The notes: generated by a model from the letters alone, not told the origin. A DNA stretch of 5,749 nucleotides from JBBQZP01 sp038207585 (GCA_038207585.1 JBBQZP010000065.1:1-5749); one strand, 5' to 3'; positions 1 to 5,749 are shown, counted from the first letter of the stretch. Program-made: numbers and translations.

Positions 1-700
1 GGCTGCGTTCCATACGGGCAATGGCGCTGGCCACGCGGGGATCAAGGCGGGGGTTTTGCGCCGGGGCGGCGATCTGCGGGTCGCTGCCGGGGCGGGTGGT
101 GGTGATGAAGCTGGCGGTGACCTGAAGGGCTGTCGCGGCACCATTGCGGGTGCGGATCAGGTGTAGCATCAGGTCAGCGGCCGGTGCTGCCCCCCCGGCG
201 GTAAAGCGGGCGCGGTCGATCACATAGCGGTCGGACAAGACGTCGATTTCAGGATGAGCATGAGCCAGATCCTCCAGATCTTCCCAATGGACGGTGGCGC
301 GGTGGCCGTGCAGGAGCCCCGCCCGTGCCATGACCCAGGCGCCAGCATCTATGCCGCCGATGCTTGCAAAGCGGGGCGCCATGCGGGACAGATCGCGGAT
401 CAGCGCCTTGGTTGCCCCCTCGGACTGGCGGTAGCCTGCGATGATGACCAGCGCATCAGCCCCTTCGGCGGTGCGCAGCGTGCCCGAGGACGGAAGTTCG
501 ATCCCGCAGGTCAGGGGAACCGCCGCACCCGTGGGCGACACGATGCGCCAGCGGTAAGCCTCGGCCCCCAGATGGCGGTTGGCGGAGCGCAGGGGGTCAA
601 GCACGCTGGCCACCTCAAGGATCGAGGCTTGCGGCAGGACCAGTGCGGCCAGCGTCAGCGGTTGGGTCGAGGCCGTGAAAATCGTTGCGTTTTGTGCCAT
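1..700 (-). CDS. cdhR: GlxA/CdhR-type carnitine regulator, partial (3' end cut by window edge)
   Basis: Reading the minus strand from the ATG at 700-698 gives 233 open codons to the window edge, so the C-terminus is missing. The protein starts MAQNATIFTAS and has the DJ-1/PfpI-like (class I glutamine amidotransferase-like) domain of GlxA-family activators over about residues 15-185. Its elbow segment GGIDAGAW (115-122) has Asp118 where enzymes of the fold have the nucleophilic Cys, so it is probably a ligand sensor, not an enzyme. TAGGAAPAADLMLHLI (167-182) is the conserved segment preceding the DNA-binding half. The last residues seen (LDPRVASAIARMERS) begin the linker to an AraC-type helix-turn-helix, which lies outside the window. 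Family members CdhR and GbdR of Pseudomonas activate carnitine and glycine betaine genes; divergent placement next to a carnitine operon favours the CdhR role. The ligand is inferred. A purine-rich stretch (GAAAGAAAG) directly before the ATG is only a weak ribosome binding site. Confidence 0.85.
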   Translation of the reverse strand, partial: MAQNATIFTASTQPLTLAALVLPQASILEVASVLDPLRSANRHLGAEAYRWRIVSPTGAAVPLTCGIELPSSGTLRTAEGADALVIIAGYRQSEGATKALIRDLSRMAPRFASIGGIDAGAWVMARAGLLHGHRATVHWEDLEDLAHAHPEIDVLSDRYVIDRARFTAGGAAPAADLMLHLIRTRNGAATALQVTASFITTTRPGSDPQIAAPAQNPRLDPRVASAIARMERS

Positions 701-769
701 CTTTCTTTCGTAAATCGCAATGCGCGGCGCTGCAAGCGGCGTATGCTGGCCCCAACAAGGGAGGATGCC
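701..769. promoter_or_regulatory. Divergent intergenic control region between regulator and carnitine operon
   Basis: These 69 bases are the only space between the divergent start codons, so they should hold both promoters and the regulator's operator, unless promoters lie inside the coding regions. GCGGCG occurs twice, at 724-729 and 736-741, each followed by TGC, giving a 12-base-spaced direct repeat that could be part of an operator. TATGCT at 742-747 resembles a -10 box, but no convincing -35 sits at the right distance. The role is inferred from position. Confidence 0.45.
757..764 (+). promoter_or_regulatory. Ribosome binding site that fixes the cdhC start
   Basis: AAGGGAGG lies 5 bases before the ATG at 770. 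It selects this start over the in-frame ATG at 782, which would be 17 bases away, and over the upstream in-frame ATG at 254, which lies inside the opposite-strand regulator gene. Confidence 0.8.
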
Positions 770-1681
770 ATGCCGCTAACCATGAACCGTGAGGTTTTCA
801 TCACCTGTGCCGTGACCGGATCGGGGGCGACGCAGGACCGCAGCCCGCATGTGCCGCGCAGCCCCGCGCAGATCGCCGACAGCGCCATTGCGGCGGCCAA
901 GGCGGGGGCGGCGATCGTGCATTGCCATGTGCGTGACCCCGACACCGGCAAGCCGTCGCGCGACGTGGCCTTGTACCGCGAAGTGACCGACCGCATCCGC
1001 GACAGTGCGACGGATGTGGTTCTGAACCTGACGGCGGGCATGGGCGGCGATATCGTCTTTGGCCCGGTGGAAAGCCCGCTGCCGGTGCAGAAAGCTGGCA
1101 CCGACATGGTGGGTGCGACCGAACGCATGGCGCATGTGGCCGAATGTCTGCCCGAGATCTGCACGCTCGATTGCGGCACGATGAATTTCAACGAGGCCGA
1201 TTATGTGATGACCAACACGCCGGGAATGCTGCGCGCGATGGGCGGCATGATGACCGCGCTTGGGGTCTGCCCGGAAATCGAGGCGTTCGATACCGGGCAT
1301 CTGTGGTTTGCCAAGGAACTGGTGCGCGAAGGCGTTCTGAAATCGCCCGCTCTGGTGCAGCTTTGCATGGGGGTGCCGTGGGGCGCGCCGAATGATCTGA
1401 ACACGTTCATGGCGATGGTGAACAACGTGCCGTCCGACTGGAACTGGTCGGGGTTTTCGCTGGGCCGCGACCAGATGGCCTATGTTGCGGCGGCGGTTCT
1501 GGCGGGCGGCAATGTGCGGGTCGGGCTGGAGGATAACCTGTGGCTGGGCAAGGGGCAGCTTGCGACAAACGCGCAACTGGTCGAACGCGCGGGCGACATC
1601 ATCGAAAAGATGGGTGGCCGGGTGATTACGCCGGCGGAAGTGCGCACGCGGCTGGGGCTGGTCAAGCGCGCGCCAAAATGA
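770..1681 (+). CDS. cdhC: 3-Dehydrocarnitine cleavage enzyme (BKACE family, DUF849)
   Basis: This 303-residue protein belongs to the beta-keto acid cleavage enzymes (BKACE, founder Kce), zinc enzymes that react a beta-keto acid with acetyl-CoA to give acetoacetate and a new acyl-CoA. With 3-dehydrocarnitine the products are betainyl-CoA and acetoacetate. The N-terminal strand ITCAVTGSG (11-19) is typical. HCH at 51-53 gives the two zinc-binding histidines, followed by VRDPDTGKPSRD, and Glu254 in the VGLEDN motif is the expected third ligand. NLTAGMGGDI and the length fit the family. The dehydrocarnitine specificity rests on the neighbours: a CdhR-type regulator diverges upstream and a carnitine dehydrogenase-thioesterase fusion, which makes the substrate and consumes the product, lies downstream. 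Start 770 was chosen for its AAGGGAGG site and the family-typical N-terminus. The protein has no signal peptide and should be cytoplasmic. Another beta-keto acid substrate is possible but unlikely here. Confidence 0.92.
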   Translation: MPLTMNREVFITCAVTGSGATQDRSPHVPRSPAQIADSAIAAAKAGAAIVHCHVRDPDTGKPSRDVALYREVTDRIRDSATDVVLNLTAGMGGDIVFGPVESPLPVQKAGTDMVGATERMAHVAECLPEICTLDCGTMNFNEADYVMTNTPGMLRAMGGMMTALGVCPEIEAFDTGHLWFAKELVREGVLKSPALVQLCMGVPWGAPNDLNTFMAMVNNVPSDWNWSGFSLGRDQMAYVAAAVLAGGNVRVGLEDNLWLGKGQLATNAQLVERAGDIIEKMGGRVITPAEVRTRLGLVKRAPK

Positions 1682-1786
1682 AGGTTGCGGCTGAAAAATC
1701 AAAGGTGCCTGTCCATTCGGAGGCCCCGCGACCATCGAAGACAAAAGTTACCGCGTTTTTTTGCCACGAAGAAAAATTGGCCCTGC

Positions 1787-1794
1787 GGAGAGGA
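1787..1794 (+). promoter_or_regulatory. Ribosome binding site for the small lipoprotein gene
   Basis: GGAGAGGA ends 8 bases before the ATG at 1803, a near-ideal spacing. It supports ATG 1803 over the TTG at 1761 in the same frame, which would add 14 residues before the signal sequence. Confidence 0.7.
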
Positions 1795-1802
1795 ATACAG
1801 GT

Positions 1803-2237
1803 ATGATTTTGATGAAAATTCTTGGAGTATCTCGAAGAGCCAGCCGCGGCTTTGGCGCCATTTTTCTCCTGCTTTTGTTTGCCTGTGCCCCAGCCATCCA
1901 GTGGGTTACACCCGCCGGAATTCCGATAAGCGGACGTGGCTGCCTTGGCGAAGATCCTGAAGAGTCAGGCGGACCGGGAATTTGCTATCGCCGACCAATA
2001 CAGGAAACGCGCGCCGCAGTTGATCAATGCAACTCGGAAGGCGGGGAAGCTGGCATGTTCTCGACACTTGACCGTAGATTTTCATGCGGCTATCCGGCGG
2101 CTGATGCTGGAAAAAGCTGTTCAAGTTCTAAAGATTGCAAGAATGCCTGCTATGCAGAGACGCGCCAGTGCAGTGCGTTTGGTTCCACTGGCCTGGTGCT
2201 GGACGAAAACGGAAACACTGTGGAGGTTGTAGAATGA
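1803..2237 (+). CDS. Small cysteine-rich putative lipoprotein, unknown function
   Basis: I do not recognise this 144-residue protein. The N-terminus has positive residues (RRASR, 11-15), a hydrophobic core (GAIFLLLLFA, about 18-27) and Cys28 in LFAC, a plausible lipobox, so export and lipid attachment are likely; ordinary signal peptidase cleavage is the alternative. Eight more cysteines follow (47, 61, 76, 95, 106, 112, 116, 123), the last four closely spaced in GKSCSSSKDCKNAC and following residues. An even number of cysteines in an exported protein suggests disulfides. The acidic tail ends LDENGNTVEVVE. No catalytic motif is visible. G+C counted over 1801-2220 is about 54% (226 of 420), clearly below the flanking genes, and third codon positions are less GC-biased, suggesting a later arrival in the operon. 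It has its own strong ribosome binding site. The stop overlaps a 10-codon mini-ORF leading into the next gene. The 121 bases before it hold no other gene and no clear promoter. Confidence 0.7.
   Translation: MILMKILGVSRRASRGFGAIFLLLLFACAPAIQWVTPAGIPISGRGCLGEDPEESGGPGICYRRPIQETRAAVDQCNSEGGEAGMFSTLDRRFSCGYPAADAGKSCSSSKDCKNACYAETRQCSAFGSTGLVLDENGNTVEVVE
2222..2226 (+). promoter_or_regulatory. Strong ribosome binding site for the 10-codon mini-ORF
   Basis: GGAGG lies 7 bases before the ATG at 2234 and 36 bases before the dehydrogenase start at 2263, so it fits the mini-ORF and not the dehydrogenase directly. It lies inside the end of the lipoprotein gene. Confidence 0.55.
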
Positions 2238-2266
2238 CGCACAAGTCCGGGAATGAACGCAAATGA
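2234..2266 (+). CDS. Possible 10-codon coupling or leader mini-ORF
   Basis: ATG 2234 starts a reading frame of ten codons, MTHKSGNERK, ending at TGA 2264-2266. Its ATG overlaps the lipoprotein stop (ATGA, 2234-2237) and its stop overlaps the dehydrogenase start (ATGA, 2263-2266). With GGAGG 7 bases upstream, it has the strongest initiation signal at this junction. The likely role, if any, is to carry ribosomes across the gap and couple translation of the dehydrogenase to the upstream gene; the peptide need not have a function. Chance is a real alternative. The first codons resemble the dehydrogenase start (MTHKS versus MTRKA). Confidence 0.35.
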   Translation: MTHKSGNERK

Positions 2267-3717
2267 CACGCAAAGCAGCCATCATCGGCGGTGGGGTTAT
2301 CGGCGGCGGGTGGGCGGCGCGGTTTCTTCTGAACGGCTGGAACGTCTCGGTGTTCGATCCCGACCCGGAAGCGGAGCGCAAGATCGGTGAGGTGATGGCC
2401 AATGCGCGGGCGGCGTTGCCTGCGCTGTCGGATGTGCCGATGCCGCCAGAGGGCAAGCTGCACTTCGCGCAGACGATTACCGAAGCGGTGGAGGGTGCGG
2501 ATTACATTCAGGAATCCGTCTCGGAACGGCTTGACCTGAAACATCGCGTCTTTGCGCAGATCCAGCAGGTCAGCCACGGCGTGCCCATCGGGTCGTCAAC
2601 CAGCGGCTTCAAACCCTCGGAATTGCAGGAAAATGCCGCCGATCCTTCGGTGATCTTCGTGGCGCATCCGTTCAACCCGGTCTACCTTCTGCCGCTGGCC
2701 GAGGTCGTGCCAAGCCCGAAGTCCGACGCCGCCTTGATTGAACGCGCCAAGGAAATATTGCGGGAAATCGGGATGTTCCCGCTGCATGTTCGCAAGGAAA
2801 TCGACGCCCATATCGCCGACCGTTTCCTTGAGGCCGTATGGCGCGAGGCGCTGTGGCTGGTGAAAGACGGCATCGCCACGACCGAGGAGATTGACGAGGC
2901 GATCCGCATGGGCTTCGGCCTGCGCTGGGGGCAGATGGGCCTGTTTGAGACCTACCGCGTGGCGGGGGGCGAGGCCGGGATGAAGCATTTCATGGCGCAG
3001 TTCGGGCCCTGTCTGCAATGGCCCTGGACCAAGCTGACCGATGTGCCGGAATTCAACGACGAACTCGTGGACCTGATCGCCGGGCAATCGGATGCGCAAT
3101 CGGGGCATCACACGATCCGCGAGTTGGAACGTATCCGCGACAGCAACCTGATCGGCTTTCTGCGCGCGCTGAAAGACCGGAACTGGGGCGCGGGCAAGGT
3201 GCTGCTGGATCATGACGCCCGCCGCCGCACGGCCTTGGCTGACGGCGGCTACACTGGCGCGCCTTTGGTGATGGCGCAGATGCAGGTGTTGCCCGGCTGG
3301 ATCGATTACAACGGCCATATGACCGAAAGCCGCTACCTGTTCGCGGCCTCGGAAACCTGCGACGCGTTCCTGCGGCTGATCGGCGCGGATATGGACTATG
3401 TGAAGGGCGGGCACAGCTATTACACCGCCGAAACCCACATCATGCATCTGGGCGAGGCGAAACTGGGCGACCGGCTGACCGGCACGGTTCAGGTGATCAG
3501 CGTCGATGAAAAGCGCCTGCATCATTTCATCCGCATCCTGCGCGGCGACGAGGTTGTGGCGAGCATTGAGCAGATGTGCCTGCATGTCGATATGGCGGCG
3601 GGTCGCGCGGTGGCGGCACCCGAAGCGATCCTGTCGAAGCTGCGTCCGATTGCTGCGGCGCACGCGGGCCTTGCCAAACCCGAAGCGGCGGGTCGTTTTG
3701 TTGGCCAGCGCAAGTGA
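2263..3717 (+). CDS. lcdH: L-carnitine dehydrogenase fused to betainyl-CoA thioesterase
   Basis: This 484-residue cytoplasmic protein has two enzymes in one chain. Residues 1 to about 315 are a carnitine dehydrogenase of the 3-hydroxyacyl-CoA dehydrogenase fold, oxidising L-carnitine to 3-dehydrocarnitine with NAD. Evidence is the Rossmann motif GGGVIGGGW (9-17), Asp32 at the end of the second strand favouring NAD over NADP, SSTSG (111-115), and the catalytic segment AHPFNPVYLLPLAEVV with His135 and Glu147. Residues from about 335 form a hotdog-fold thioesterase of the 4HBT type, recognised by DYNGHM (348-353), with Asp348 the likely catalytic residue; it should hydrolyse betainyl-CoA to glycine betaine and CoA. 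The dehydrogenase makes the substrate of the upstream cleavage enzyme and the thioesterase consumes its product, so the fusion brackets that step. Such fusions are known from rhizobia, while Pseudomonas has separate cdhA and cdhB. GGGAA at 2249-2253 is a modest ribosome binding site. The end overlaps the next gene by 4 bases. Confidence 0.92.
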   Translation: MTRKAAIIGGGVIGGGWAARFLLNGWNVSVFDPDPEAERKIGEVMANARAALPALSDVPMPPEGKLHFAQTITEAVEGADYIQESVSERLDLKHRVFAQIQQVSHGVPIGSSTSGFKPSELQENAADPSVIFVAHPFNPVYLLPLAEVVPSPKSDAALIERAKEILREIGMFPLHVRKEIDAHIADRFLEAVWREALWLVKDGIATTEEIDEAIRMGFGLRWGQMGLFETYRVAGGEAGMKHFMAQFGPCLQWPWTKLTDVPEFNDELVDLIAGQSDAQSGHHTIRELERIRDSNLIGFLRALKDRNWGAGKVLLDHDARRRTALADGGYTGAPLVMAQMQVLPGWIDYNGHMTESRYLFAASETCDAFLRLIGADMDYVKGGHSYYTAETHIMHLGEAKLGDRLTGTVQVISVDEKRLHHFIRILRGDEVVASIEQMCLHVDMAAGRAVAAPEAILSKLRPIAAAHAGLAKPEAAGRFVGQRK

Positions 3718-4475
3718 GCGCGCGGGTTCTGATCACGGCGGGGGCCAGCGGTATCGGTCTTGCGATGGCGCAGGCCTTTGCCGCGACGGGCGCGCGGGTC
3801 TGGGTTACGGATGTGGATGCGCGCGCCTTGGCTGCCTTGCCCAAGGGGTTTCGCGGCGACGGGGTTGATGCCAGCGACGAACCCGCAATGGCGGCGCTGT
3901 TCGCGCGGGTCCGCGCCGAATGGGGTGGGCTGGATGTGCTGTGCGCCAATGCGGGCATCAAGGGGCCGACGGCGGCGGTTGAAGATGTGGCGCTGGCCGA
4001 TTGGCGCGCCTGTCTTGGCGTCAATCTGGACGGTGCGTTTCTGGCCGCAAAACACGCAATCCCGCTGATGAAGCCGCAAGGCGCGGGGGCGATGATCTTC
4101 ACCTCGTCCACCGCAGGAATGTACGGCTACCCCTACCGCAGCGCCTATGCGGCGGCGAAATGGGCGGTGATCGGGCTGATGAAGACGCTGGCGATGGAGC
4201 TTGGCCCCCACGGCATCCGCGCCAACGCGATCCTGCCGGGCAGCGTGAACGGCTCCCGCATGGATGCCGTTTTGGCCGCCGAAGCCTCCGCCAAAGGTAT
4301 GACCCCCGATGCCGTGCGCGCCGGATATGAGGCGGGCACAGCACTGGGCACCTTTGTCGATGCGGATGACGTGGCGGCGCTGGCGGTTTTCCTTGCGTCA
4401 CCCGCCGCGCAACGCATCAGCGGTCAGGCGATCCCCGTCGACGGCTTTACCATCAACCCAGACCCCAAGGTGTGA
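3714..4475 (+). CDS. Short-chain dehydrogenase/reductase (SDR), probable hydroxy-substrate dehydrogenase
   Basis: This 253-residue classical SDR has the cofactor motif TAGASGIG (8-15), Asp33 (VTDVD) indicating NAD preference, NAG (79-81) and the catalytic set Asn104, Ser132, Tyr145 and Lys149 (YAAAK). The segment after the active site, NAILPGSVNGSRM, is typical. The GTG start at 3714 is required because the next in-frame ATG falls after the glycine motif. GTGA overlaps the stop of the fusion gene, so translation is probably coupled; no good ribosome binding site is seen. The substrate is not readable from sequence. In a carnitine operon, one candidate is D-carnitine dehydrogenase, giving 3-dehydrocarnitine from the other enantiomer, since a D-carnitine dehydrogenase from Agrobacterium is described as an SDR. 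Others are 3-hydroxybutyrate dehydrogenase, acting on the acetoacetate released by the cleavage enzyme, or a dehydrogenase for another quaternary-amine alcohol. The family call is secure; the role is inference. Confidence 0.88.
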   Translation: MSARVLITAGASGIGLAMAQAFAATGARVWVTDVDARALAALPKGFRGDGVDASDEPAMAALFARVRAEWGGLDVLCANAGIKGPTAAVEDVALADWRACLGVNLDGAFLAAKHAIPLMKPQGAGAMIFTSSTAGMYGYPYRSAYAAAKWAVIGLMKTLAMELGPHGIRANAILPGSVNGSRMDAVLAAEASAKGMTPDAVRAGYEAGTALGTFVDADDVAALAVFLASPAAQRISGQAIPVDGFTINPDPKV

Positions 4476-4476
4476 C

Positions 4477-5637
4477 ATGAATTTTGGCCTGAGCGATGAG
4501 CAGGAAATGATCGTCTCGACCGTCCGCAGCTTTGTGGAGCGTGAGATTTATCCGCATGAGAAACGGGTCGAGGAGCAGGGTTTTGTCGACCCCGATCTGG
4601 GCGCAGAGATCAAGCGCAAGGTGATCGAGCTTGGGTTTTATGCGAGCAACTTCCCCGAAAGTGTCGGTGGGCCGGGGCTGGGCCACGTTGATTTTGCCTT
4701 GGTGGAGCGTGAATTGGGCCGCGGCTCAATGGCGCTGACGCATTTCTTCGGGCGGCCCCAGAACATCCTGATGGCCTGCGTGGGCGAGCAGATCGAGCGC
4801 TACCTGCTGCCCGCCGTGCGGGGGGAACGGATGGACGCGCTGGCGATGACCGAACCCGATGCGGGGTCGGACGTGCGCGGCATGAAGACGACGGCGCGCA
4901 GGGTGGGCGGCGATTGGGTGATCAACGGCTCCAAGCACTTCATCTCGGGCGCGGAACATGCGGATTTCGTGATCGTTTTCGTGGCGACCGGGGAAGAGGA
5001 AACCACCGGATCACCGCGCAAGAAGATCACGACCTTTCTGGTTGATCGCGGCACGCCGGGGTTCACGATCCGCGATGGCTACAAATCGGTCAGCCACCGG
5101 GGCTACAAGAATATGATCCTCGATTTCGATAATTGCCGCCTGCCGGATGCGCAGGTTCTGGGGCAGGTTGACGGTGGCTTTGCGGTGATGAACGACTGGC
5201 TTTATGCGACCCGGATCACCGTCGCCACGATGTCGGTGGGCCGCGCGCGCCGGGTGTTTGACCTGATGCTGAACTATGCCGCCGAACGCCGCCAGTTTGG
5301 CCAGCCCATCGGCAAGTTTCAAGGCGTCGGCTTTCAGCTTGCCGACAGTATCACCGAGATTGATGCGGCCGATTACCTGACCCTCGCCAGCGCCTGGCGG
5401 CTGGATCAGGGCTTGCCCGCCAACCGCGAAATCGCCTCGGCCAAGGTTTACGCCACTGAAATGCTGGCCCGCGTGACCGACCGCGCCATTCAGGTGCATG
5501 GCGGCATGGGCCTGATGGACGATCTGCCGCTGGAGCGGTTCTGGCGCGATGCGCGGGTCGAACGGATCTGGGACGGCACGTCCGAAATTCAGCGCCACAT
5601 CATCGCGCGTGACCTTCTACGACCGCTCGGGGCCTGA
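4477..5637 (+). CDS. Acyl-CoA dehydrogenase family protein with Asp at the catalytic Glu position
   Basis: This 386-residue protein is a full-length FAD-dependent acyl-CoA dehydrogenase. Visible signatures are the N-terminal helix start (MNFGLSDEQEMI), AMTEPDAGSD (123-132) in the middle beta domain, ERRQFGQPIGKFQ (270-282), QVHGGMGL (339-346) and the C-terminal RIWDGTSEIQR (363-373). In most short- and medium-chain members the last motif is YEGTSEIQR, with Glu as the base removing the alpha proton; here residue 366 is Asp (GAC). The alternative site used in isovaleryl-CoA dehydrogenase appears to be Thr245. Either Asp366 is the base or the chemistry is altered. In this operon it could oxidise a trimethylammonium acyl-CoA such as gamma-butyrobetainyl-CoA, but no CoA ligase or hydratase is present to complete that route. 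Electron transfer flavoprotein is the usual acceptor. AAGG lies 6 bases before the ATG, which follows the SDR stop by one base, indicating one operon. Confidence 0.9.
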   Translation: MNFGLSDEQEMIVSTVRSFVEREIYPHEKRVEEQGFVDPDLGAEIKRKVIELGFYASNFPESVGGPGLGHVDFALVERELGRGSMALTHFFGRPQNILMACVGEQIERYLLPAVRGERMDALAMTEPDAGSDVRGMKTTARRVGGDWVINGSKHFISGAEHADFVIVFVATGEEETTGSPRKKITTFLVDRGTPGFTIRDGYKSVSHRGYKNMILDFDNCRLPDAQVLGQVDGGFAVMNDWLYATRITVATMSVGRARRVFDLMLNYAAERRQFGQPIGKFQGVGFQLADSITEIDAADYLTLASAWRLDQGLPANREIASAKVYATEMLARVTDRAIQVHGGMGLMDDLPLERFWRDARVERIWDGTSEIQRHIIARDLLRPLGA

Positions 5638-5640
5638 TTC

Positions 5641-5667
5641 GGCACACCGGGGAGGGGGGGGTGTGCC
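5641..5667 (+). terminator. Hairpin after the operon, possible terminator
   Basis: GGCACACC (5641-5648) and GGTGTGCC (5660-5667) form a perfect 8-base stem around an 11-base G-rich loop, starting 4 bases after the last stop codon. The poly-T tail of a classic intrinsic terminator is absent; a run of 20 C follows instead. The loop G tract could also pair with that C tract as an alternative fold. Position supports a role in ending the transcript or protecting its 3' end. Confidence 0.45.
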
Positions 5668-5671
5668 CCAG

Positions 5672-5691
5672 CCCCCCCCCCCCCCCCCCCC
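5672..5691. repeat. Poly-C homopolymer tract, 20 C
   Basis: Twenty uninterrupted C follow the hairpin, 35 bases after the last stop codon. Its exact length is uncertain, because homopolymers this long slip in replication and are often miscounted by sequencers. It lies outside any credible gene. Confidence 0.9.
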
Positions 5692-5749
5692 AGAAATATG
5701 TAACCGCAAAGAACACAGGAACGGACCCGGGGGTTAAAGATAAGAGCCC
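5692..5749. other. Unassigned tail after the poly-C tract
   Basis: These 58 bases contain no gene start, ribosome binding site or RNA feature I can support. They are noticeably richer in A than the rest of the window. The first bases (AGAAATATG) recall the AT-rich motif that often follows C-rich intergenic elements in Rhodobacterales, recalled and not searched. Low-quality sequence at a contig end is possible. Confidence 0.3.

Noticed and set aside
254..769. In-frame N-terminal extension of the cleavage enzyme gene, starting at ATG 254
   Set aside because: The extra 172 residues lie opposite the clear regulator gene, have no family resemblance, and would bypass the strong ribosome binding site at 757-764.
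655..1191. 178-residue minus-strand open frame opposite the cleavage enzyme gene
   Set aside because: It is a GC-driven shadow of a well-supported gene, with no recognisable domain or start signal.
776..1744. 322-residue minus-strand open frame
   Set aside because: The composition is dominated by His, Arg, Ala and Gln, typical of antisense translation of high-GC genes, and it lies over the BKACE gene.
1727..1762. Possible terminator before the lipoprotein gene (CGCG repeats before a run of seven T)
   Set aside because: Only four base pairs can form across a 21-base loop, too weak for an intrinsic terminator, and the downstream pathway genes would need read-through.
1936..2232. 98-residue open frame overlapping the lipoprotein gene in another frame on the same strand
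   Set aside because: It lacks a good start signal, while the overlapping frame has a ribosome binding site, signal sequence, patterned cysteines and a stop fitted to the next gene.
2596..3663. 355-residue minus-strand open frame opposite the dehydrogenase-thioesterase fusion
   Set aside because: It has an antisense-type His/Arg-rich composition and no motifs, while the plus strand shows intact catalytic motifs in both domains.
5549..5737. 62-residue plus-strand frame running through the poly-C tract
   Set aside because: It overlaps the conserved end of the acyl-CoA dehydrogenase and its proline run only reflects the C homopolymer.

Overview
The window is high-GC DNA (most sampled 60-base lines are about 60-70% G+C) from a bacterium, most likely an alphaproteobacterium of the Rhodobacterales. 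The reasons are codon use, a dehydrogenase-thioesterase fusion of the rhizobial/alphaproteobacterial type, and a G/C-tract element ending in an AAATAT-like motif after the last gene. The genus cannot be read from the sequence.

The layout is a carnitine catabolism locus. On the minus strand, cut by the left edge, is a GlxA/CdhR-type regulator (bases 1-700). A 69-base gap separates it from a divergent plus-strand gene set: a BKACE-family 3-dehydrocarnitine cleavage enzyme (770-1681), a small cysteine-rich putative lipoprotein of unknown function (1803-2237), an L-carnitine dehydrogenase fused to a betainyl-CoA thioesterase (2263-3717), a short-chain dehydrogenase (3714-4475) and an acyl-CoA dehydrogenase (4477-5637). 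The last three are packed with a 4-base overlap and a 1-base gap. After them come a G-rich hairpin, an unbroken run of 20 C and about 58 bases of unassigned sequence.

Together, the cleavage enzyme and the fusion give a complete route: L-carnitine to 3-dehydrocarnitine (NAD-dependent dehydrogenase domain), then with acetyl-CoA to betainyl-CoA plus acetoacetate (BKACE), then to glycine betaine plus CoA (thioesterase domain). The short-chain dehydrogenase and acyl-CoA dehydrogenase probably widen the substrate range, for example to D-carnitine or gamma-butyrobetaine derivatives, but this is inference. No carnitine transporter or glycine betaine demethylation gene is in the window.

The core is a known type of system. 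The unusual parts are the low-GC cysteine-rich lipoprotein gene inside the operon, a 10-codon mini-ORF with a strong ribosome binding site that links that gene to the dehydrogenase by two ATGA overlaps, and an acyl-CoA dehydrogenase with Asp where the family's catalytic Glu is expected.
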